NCBI GenBank assembly: GCA_050246595.1 | Contig: JBFWVT010000124.1 | Coordinates: 1-9,511 of the forward strand | Source of the DNA: DATARH01 sp050246595 | GTDB taxonomy: Bacteria > Pseudomonadota > Alphaproteobacteria > ATCC43930 > CGMCC-115725 | Direction of reading: 5' to 3' | Length of the DNA stretch: 9,511 nucleotides | Position numbers and translations under genes: made by a program | The notes under the pieces: generated by a model | The model's database searches: none | What the model was told of the DNA's origin: nothing | Seen by the model: the letters and a program-made list of their open reading frames with translations, nothing else | Shown here: positions 6,966 through 9,511 of the stretch, in pieces | Layout: each line of letters begins with the position of its first letter | Position numbering within the stretch: the stretch's first letter is position 1

Positions 6966-7790
6966 ATGAACCCCGAGACGGCGACCGCGCGGCCGCTGCT
7001 CGCGGTCAACAATATCGAGGTCATCTACAATCGCGTCGTCCTGGTGCTCAAGGGCGTCTCGCTCGCCGTTCCGGAGCGCGGCATCGTCGCGCTGCTCGGC
7101 GCTAACGGCGCCGGCAAGACGACGAGCCTCAAGGCGGTCTCGAACCTGTTACGGGCCGAGCGCGGCGAGGTGACAAAAGGTTCGGTGACGTTCGACGGGG
7201 TGCGGATCGACCGGCTCGATGCCGCAGATGTCGTCCGCCGCGGGCTGATCCAGGTCATGGAGGGACGCCACTGCTTCGCGCACCTGACCGTCGAGGAAAA
7301 CCTGCTGACCGGCGCCTATACCAGGGGCGAGGGCCGCGCCACGATCGCTGCCGACCTCGAGCGGATCTACGACTATTTTCCGCGTCTCAGGGAACGGCGC
7401 CGCTCGCTGGCCGGCTACACCTCGGGCGGCGAGCAGCAGATGACGGCGATCGGCCGGGCGCTAATGGCGCGGCCGCGTCTCGTGCTGCTCGACGAACCCT
7501 CGCTCGGGCTGGCGCCGCAGCTCGTTGAGGAAATCTTCGCGATCGTGGCACGGCTCAACACCGAGACCGGGGTCGCCTTCGTCGTCGCCGAGCAGAACAC
7601 GCATATCGCGCTGCGCTACGCCGGATACGGCTATATCTTGGAAAACGGCCGGATCGTGATGGATGGCGCCGCCGCCGCCCTGCGCGAGAACGAAGACATC
7701 AAGGAATTCTATCTCGGCCTGTCCGCCGCGGGCCGGAAGAGCTACCGCGATGTCAAGTCCTACCGCCGCCGCAAGCGCTGGCTCTCGTAA
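6966..7790 (+). CDS. livF: LivF-type ABC transporter ATP-binding protein, 274 aa
   Basis: The second cytoplasmic ATPase, expected to pair with the LivG-type protein. Walker A is GANGAGKT (residues 45-52), the Q-loop Gln96 is in LIQVMEGRHCF, the signature is TSGGEQQ (from 152), and Walker B is LVLLDEP with Asp176/Glu177. The H-loop region reads VAEQNTHIAL, with Gln in the usual His position, as is common in LivF. The C-terminus carries an extra basic tail (GRKSYRDVKSYRRRKRWLS) beyond classical LivF. I recall such tails in LivF homologues from CoA-ligase-linked clusters. The frame is open back to 6714, but that part overlaps the binding-protein gene and the palindrome and is not ABC-like. ATG 6966 is chosen; TTG 6951 is an in-frame alternative with a purine tract only 2 nt away. 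It is the last gene of the operon. Confidence 0.92.
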   Translation: MNPETATARPLLAVNNIEVIYNRVVLVLKGVSLAVPERGIVALLGANGAGKTTSLKAVSNLLRAERGEVTKGSVTFDGVRIDRLDAADVVRRGLIQVMEGRHCFAHLTVEENLLTGAYTRGEGRATIAADLERIYDYFPRLRERRRSLAGYTSGGEQQMTAIGRALMARPRLVLLDEPSLGLAPQLVEEIFAIVARLNTETGVAFVVAEQNTHIALRYAGYGYILENGRIVMDGAAAALRENEDIKEFYLGLSAAGRKSYRDVKSYRRRKRWLS

Positions 7791-7804
7791 ATCCGAGGCA
7801 GAGC

Positions 7805-7933
7805 GCCAGAGTTGCCGCTGCGACCGATGTCTTTGATCGGGATCGGCGTGACTGGTGTCGGCGCAACCCCGTCGGCGCCGGCATTCCGCCCTGGGTCGGC
7901 TAACCGATCTGAAACCGGTCGCTCAACTCTGGC
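7805..7933. repeat. 129-bp imperfect inverted repeat, possible MITE-like element
   Basis: The ends are perfect 10-bp inverted repeats: GCCAGAGTTG (7805-7814) and CAACTCTGGC (7924-7933). Moving inward, two further blocks pair in the same order. GCGACCG (7820-7826) pairs with CGGTCGC (7916-7922), and GATCGG (7835-7840) pairs with CCGATC (7904-7909), with small unequal gaps between. The centre has short direct repeats (GTCGGCGC twice) and no ORF of note. No target-site duplication is obvious. It lies between convergent transcription units, so it may be a small non-autonomous mobile element or a long hairpin that limits read-through on both strands. Confidence 0.45.
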
Positions 7934-7982
7934 TGCGAGCAGGCTCTTCATGCCCCATAGCCGATATGGCCAAGGACACACG

Positions 7983-8009
7983 AAAAAATCAGAGAGCGGC
8001 CGCCGGCCG
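7983..8009 (-). terminator. Weak terminator-like hairpin downstream of the regulator pseudogene
   Basis: Read on the minus strand, CGGCC-GGC-GGCCG (8009-7997) forms a short 5-bp GC stem. It is followed after 8 nt by a run of six T (7988-7983). Its place just after the response-regulator stop suits a terminator. However, the stem is short and the T-run is not adjacent, so activity would be weak. Confidence 0.25.
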
Positions 8010-8021
8010 AAGTTGCGACCC

Positions 8022-8413
8022 TTAATCCGCCGGGTTGGGCAACTTTCGCAACTGCTCCTTCAGCAGGTCGAAATCGACCGGCTTGGTGAGGAACTCGGCA
8101 GCGCCCGACTCCTCGGCTAGACGCTGTCGCTTGTGGTCGCCATACGCGGTCACCATCATCACTGGCAGTTCGGGCTGCCTCGCCTTGATCTCCCGCAGCA
8201 AGCTCAGCCCGTTCATGCCGGGCATATTGATGTCGGACAGGATCACGATCGAGCATCGGCTCGATGCCGTGCGCCAACTTCTCCAGCGCCCTCCTCGCCC
8301 GAGTTGGCGAAGTGTAGCGCATAGGTGCCCTGCCTCGCCTCGCGACGAAAGCGCTGCCTGAACAGCTCGGCGACATCGCTCTCGTCATCGACCTCCAGGA
8401 TGCTGACCGTCAT
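8022..8413 (-). pseudogene. Receiver-domain response regulator, broken by two frameshifts
   Basis: A single-domain CheY-like receiver of about 130 codons with no output domain. The ATG at 8413-8411 overlaps the kinase stop (ATGA), so the two were coupled. The reading begins MTVSILEVDDESDVAELF, with the acidic pocket. After GEE an extra base in the G-run at 8289-8291 shifts it to EALEKLAHGIEPML. A second extra base near 8247-8254 shifts it again to the remaining frame, IVILSDINMPGMNG, with phospho-acceptor Asp. It then carries VMMVTAYGD (Thr) and FLTKPVDF (Lys) before the TAA. All receiver residues survive, but in three frames, so no full-length product is made. The joined reading is unambiguous. 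A separate short product from GTG 8246 is possible but would lack the N-terminal acidic residues. Confidence 0.88.
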
Positions 8414-9388
8414 GCTGCATCTCTTGCTGCCGTCCGACGGGGCAGGCGGATGGTGAACTCGGTGTGGGCGCCCGGCTCGCTCTCGACCATGATCGTGCCA
8501 CCATGCTGCTGAGTGATGATGTCGTAGCTAATCGACAGGCCCGGCCCCGTGCCCTCGCCGGTTGGCTTTGTCGTAAAGAAGGGCTGGAACAGCTTATCCC
8601 TGATCTCGGGTGGAATACCGGTGCCGTTATCTCGAACCGTGATTTCGACTGCATCGCCCGCCTTGCGTGTCACCACCACGAGAGTCGGACGGAATGCACC
8701 GTTGGCGCTGTCGTGGGCACGCCTGTTGGCGGCGTAGAAGCCGTTGCTGAACAGGTTAAGACGCGGGTCATCTCCTGCGGCGCCACCTCGATCGGCGCGA
8801 GGCCGGTCTGGAAACCGCGCTTTAGGGTGAGGTTGAAGTTCCGGTCGTGCGCGCGAGCGCCGTGATAGGGGCCTCGTCCATGAGAGCGTTGAGGTCGACC
8901 GCGCGGCGCTCGCCCGAAACGCTGCGCGAATGTTCCAACATCGATTTGACGATGTTGTCGGCGCGCTTACCGTGTTCGGCGATCCTGTCGAGGTTGCTTG
9001 TCAGAATCTCGATTAATTCATCGAGTTCGGCGCGTGTGTCGTCATCGAGCGTGGCGATGCCCGGTGCGGCGCTCTCCTTCAACTCGTCAATCAGCTCGAT
9101 CGACAGCCCGGCGAAGTTGTTGACGAAATTGAGCGGGTTCTTGATCTCGTGCGCGATCCCGGCGGTCAATTGCCCCAGCGCCGCCATCTTCTGCGCATGG
9201 ACCAGATTGGCTTGAGCAGCCTGCAAGTCGGATAGAGCCGTCTCGGCGGCATGGCGCGCGTCGCGCGTCTCGGTGATCAGACGGGCATTCTCCATCGCGA
9301 TAACTGCCTGGGCTGCAAAGTTCTGCAGGAGCGCGATCTGTTTGGTGGTGAAGGGACGAACCTCCTGTCGGTACGCGGTAATGGCGCC
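8410..9388 (-). pseudogene. GAF-HisKA-HATPase sensor histidine kinase, truncated by IS and frameshifted
   Basis: The 3' part of a cytoplasmic sensor kinase. From the IS junction, frame 1 gives the end of a GAF domain (GAITAYRQEVRPF, then IALLQNFAAQAVIAMENARL) and a coiled linker. The HisKA box follows, with phospho-acceptor His (codon 9151-9149) in AHEIKNPLNFVNNF. Frame 1 reads to a stop at 8822, but similarity leaves it near 8868-8872. Frame 2 continues as YHGARAHDRNFNLTLK to EMTRV (about 8867-8760). Frame 3 resumes as LNLFSNGFYAANRRAHDSAN (N box), DNGTGIPP (G1), FQPFFTTKP and GTGPGLSIS (G2), ending at TGA 8412-8410. Some codons appear to be missing at the first shift. With the N-terminus lost and two frameshifts, it is non-functional. 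The ATG at 9295 is internal to the original gene, not its true start. Confidence 0.9.
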
Positions 9389-9390
9389 TA

Positions 9391-9511
9391 GAGCGTGATC
9401 GTTTCAGGTTGAAGCGTAGCCGGCATTGGCGAGGTAGTTTGCGCATTCCTGTGCGGAGAAATGATCGAGCAAGGAGCCGATCTGGCGCCACGTGTCCTCG
9501 GTGGTGCGCGG
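9391..9511 (-). mobile_element. IS630-family insertion sequence, one end (continues beyond the window)
   Basis: The element meets the kinase gene at CTAG (9388-9391). IS630 elements insert at TA, favour CTAG and duplicate the TA, so 9389-9390 is the expected target copy. The presumed terminal inverted repeat starts GAGCGTGATCGTTTCAGG (9391-9408). The other end and the second TA lie outside the window, so the duplication cannot be confirmed here. The identity rests on the transposase tail. Confidence 0.75.
9404..9511 (-). CDS. IS630-family transposase, C-terminal 35 codons (partial)
   Basis: The minus strand from the window edge encodes a 35-residue tail, ending TGA at 9406-9404. It contains DTWRQIGSLLDHF and then QECANYLANAGYAST. 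This tail (W..IG..LD.F...EC.NY...AGYAST) is characteristic of IS630-family DDE transposases common in alphaproteobacteria. The catalytic DDE residues lie upstream, outside the window, so whether the enzyme is intact is unknown. The stop falls 13 bp inside the element, so transposase and kinase are not fused, although they share a frame. Confidence 0.82.
   Translation of the reverse strand, partial: PRTTEDTWRQIGSLLDHFSAQECANYLANAGYAST

Noticed and set aside
7948..8388. 146-codon minus-strand ORF over the response regulator
   Set aside because: Only its middle (EALEKLAHGIEPML) matches a receiver. The rest is out-of-frame reading of the broken regulator, so it is not a separate gene.
9087..9491. 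134-codon minus-strand ORF spanning the IS and kinase junction
   Set aside because: It is in a different frame from both the transposase tail and the GAF domain, and its composition is that of a chance frame.
1..9511. CRISPR array, tRNA, rRNA, or a phage/defence module
   Set aside because: No regularly spaced direct repeats, tRNA-like cloverleaf or defence-protein motifs were seen on reading both strands.

Overview
The window is GC-rich with strong third-position GC bias. Its gene content points to an alphaproteobacterium, probably Hyphomicrobiales (Bradyrhizobium/Rhodopseudomonas-like). That placement is inferred from gene families and repeat style, not from a marker gene.

Layout: (1) 1-457 has no convincing complete gene. 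It holds a possible 3' tail of an upstream ORF, a three-armed inverted repeat (148-193) and a plausible sigma70-type promoter (402-430). (2) 458-7790 is one plus-strand operon of six genes: an AMP-forming acyl-CoA ligase, a LivG-type ATPase, LivH- and LivM-type permeases, a periplasmic substrate-binding protein and a LivF-type ATPase. Together these make a complete branched-chain-amino-acid-type (HAAT) ABC importer plus a CoA ligase. (3) 7791-8021 is a convergent gap with a roughly 130-bp imperfect inverted repeat and a weak terminator-like hairpin. (4) 8022-9388 on the minus strand is a decayed two-component pair, a GAF/HisKA/HATPase histidine kinase and a short receiver-only response regulator. 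Each is broken by at least two frameshifts. (5) 9391-9511 is the end of an IS630-family insertion sequence, including the last 35 codons of its transposase. It has cut off the kinase inside its GAF domain.

How the genes fit together: the binding protein captures a solute in the periplasm, LivH/LivM carry it across the inner membrane, and LivG/LivF supply ATP hydrolysis. The co-transcribed ligase suggests the solute is a carboxylic acid (fatty, aromatic or similar) turned into its CoA thioester on entry, rather than an amino acid. The substrate cannot be read from the sequence.

Two operon gaps (livG-livH and binding protein-livF) contain GC-rich palindromes of a related design, CCCTC(T)CCC..GC facing its complement. 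They look like dispersed REP-type intergenic repeats inserted between transporter genes. The most unusual material is these palindromes, the inverted repeat after livF and the layered decay of the kinase/regulator pair. I see no clear novel defence or other undescribed system.
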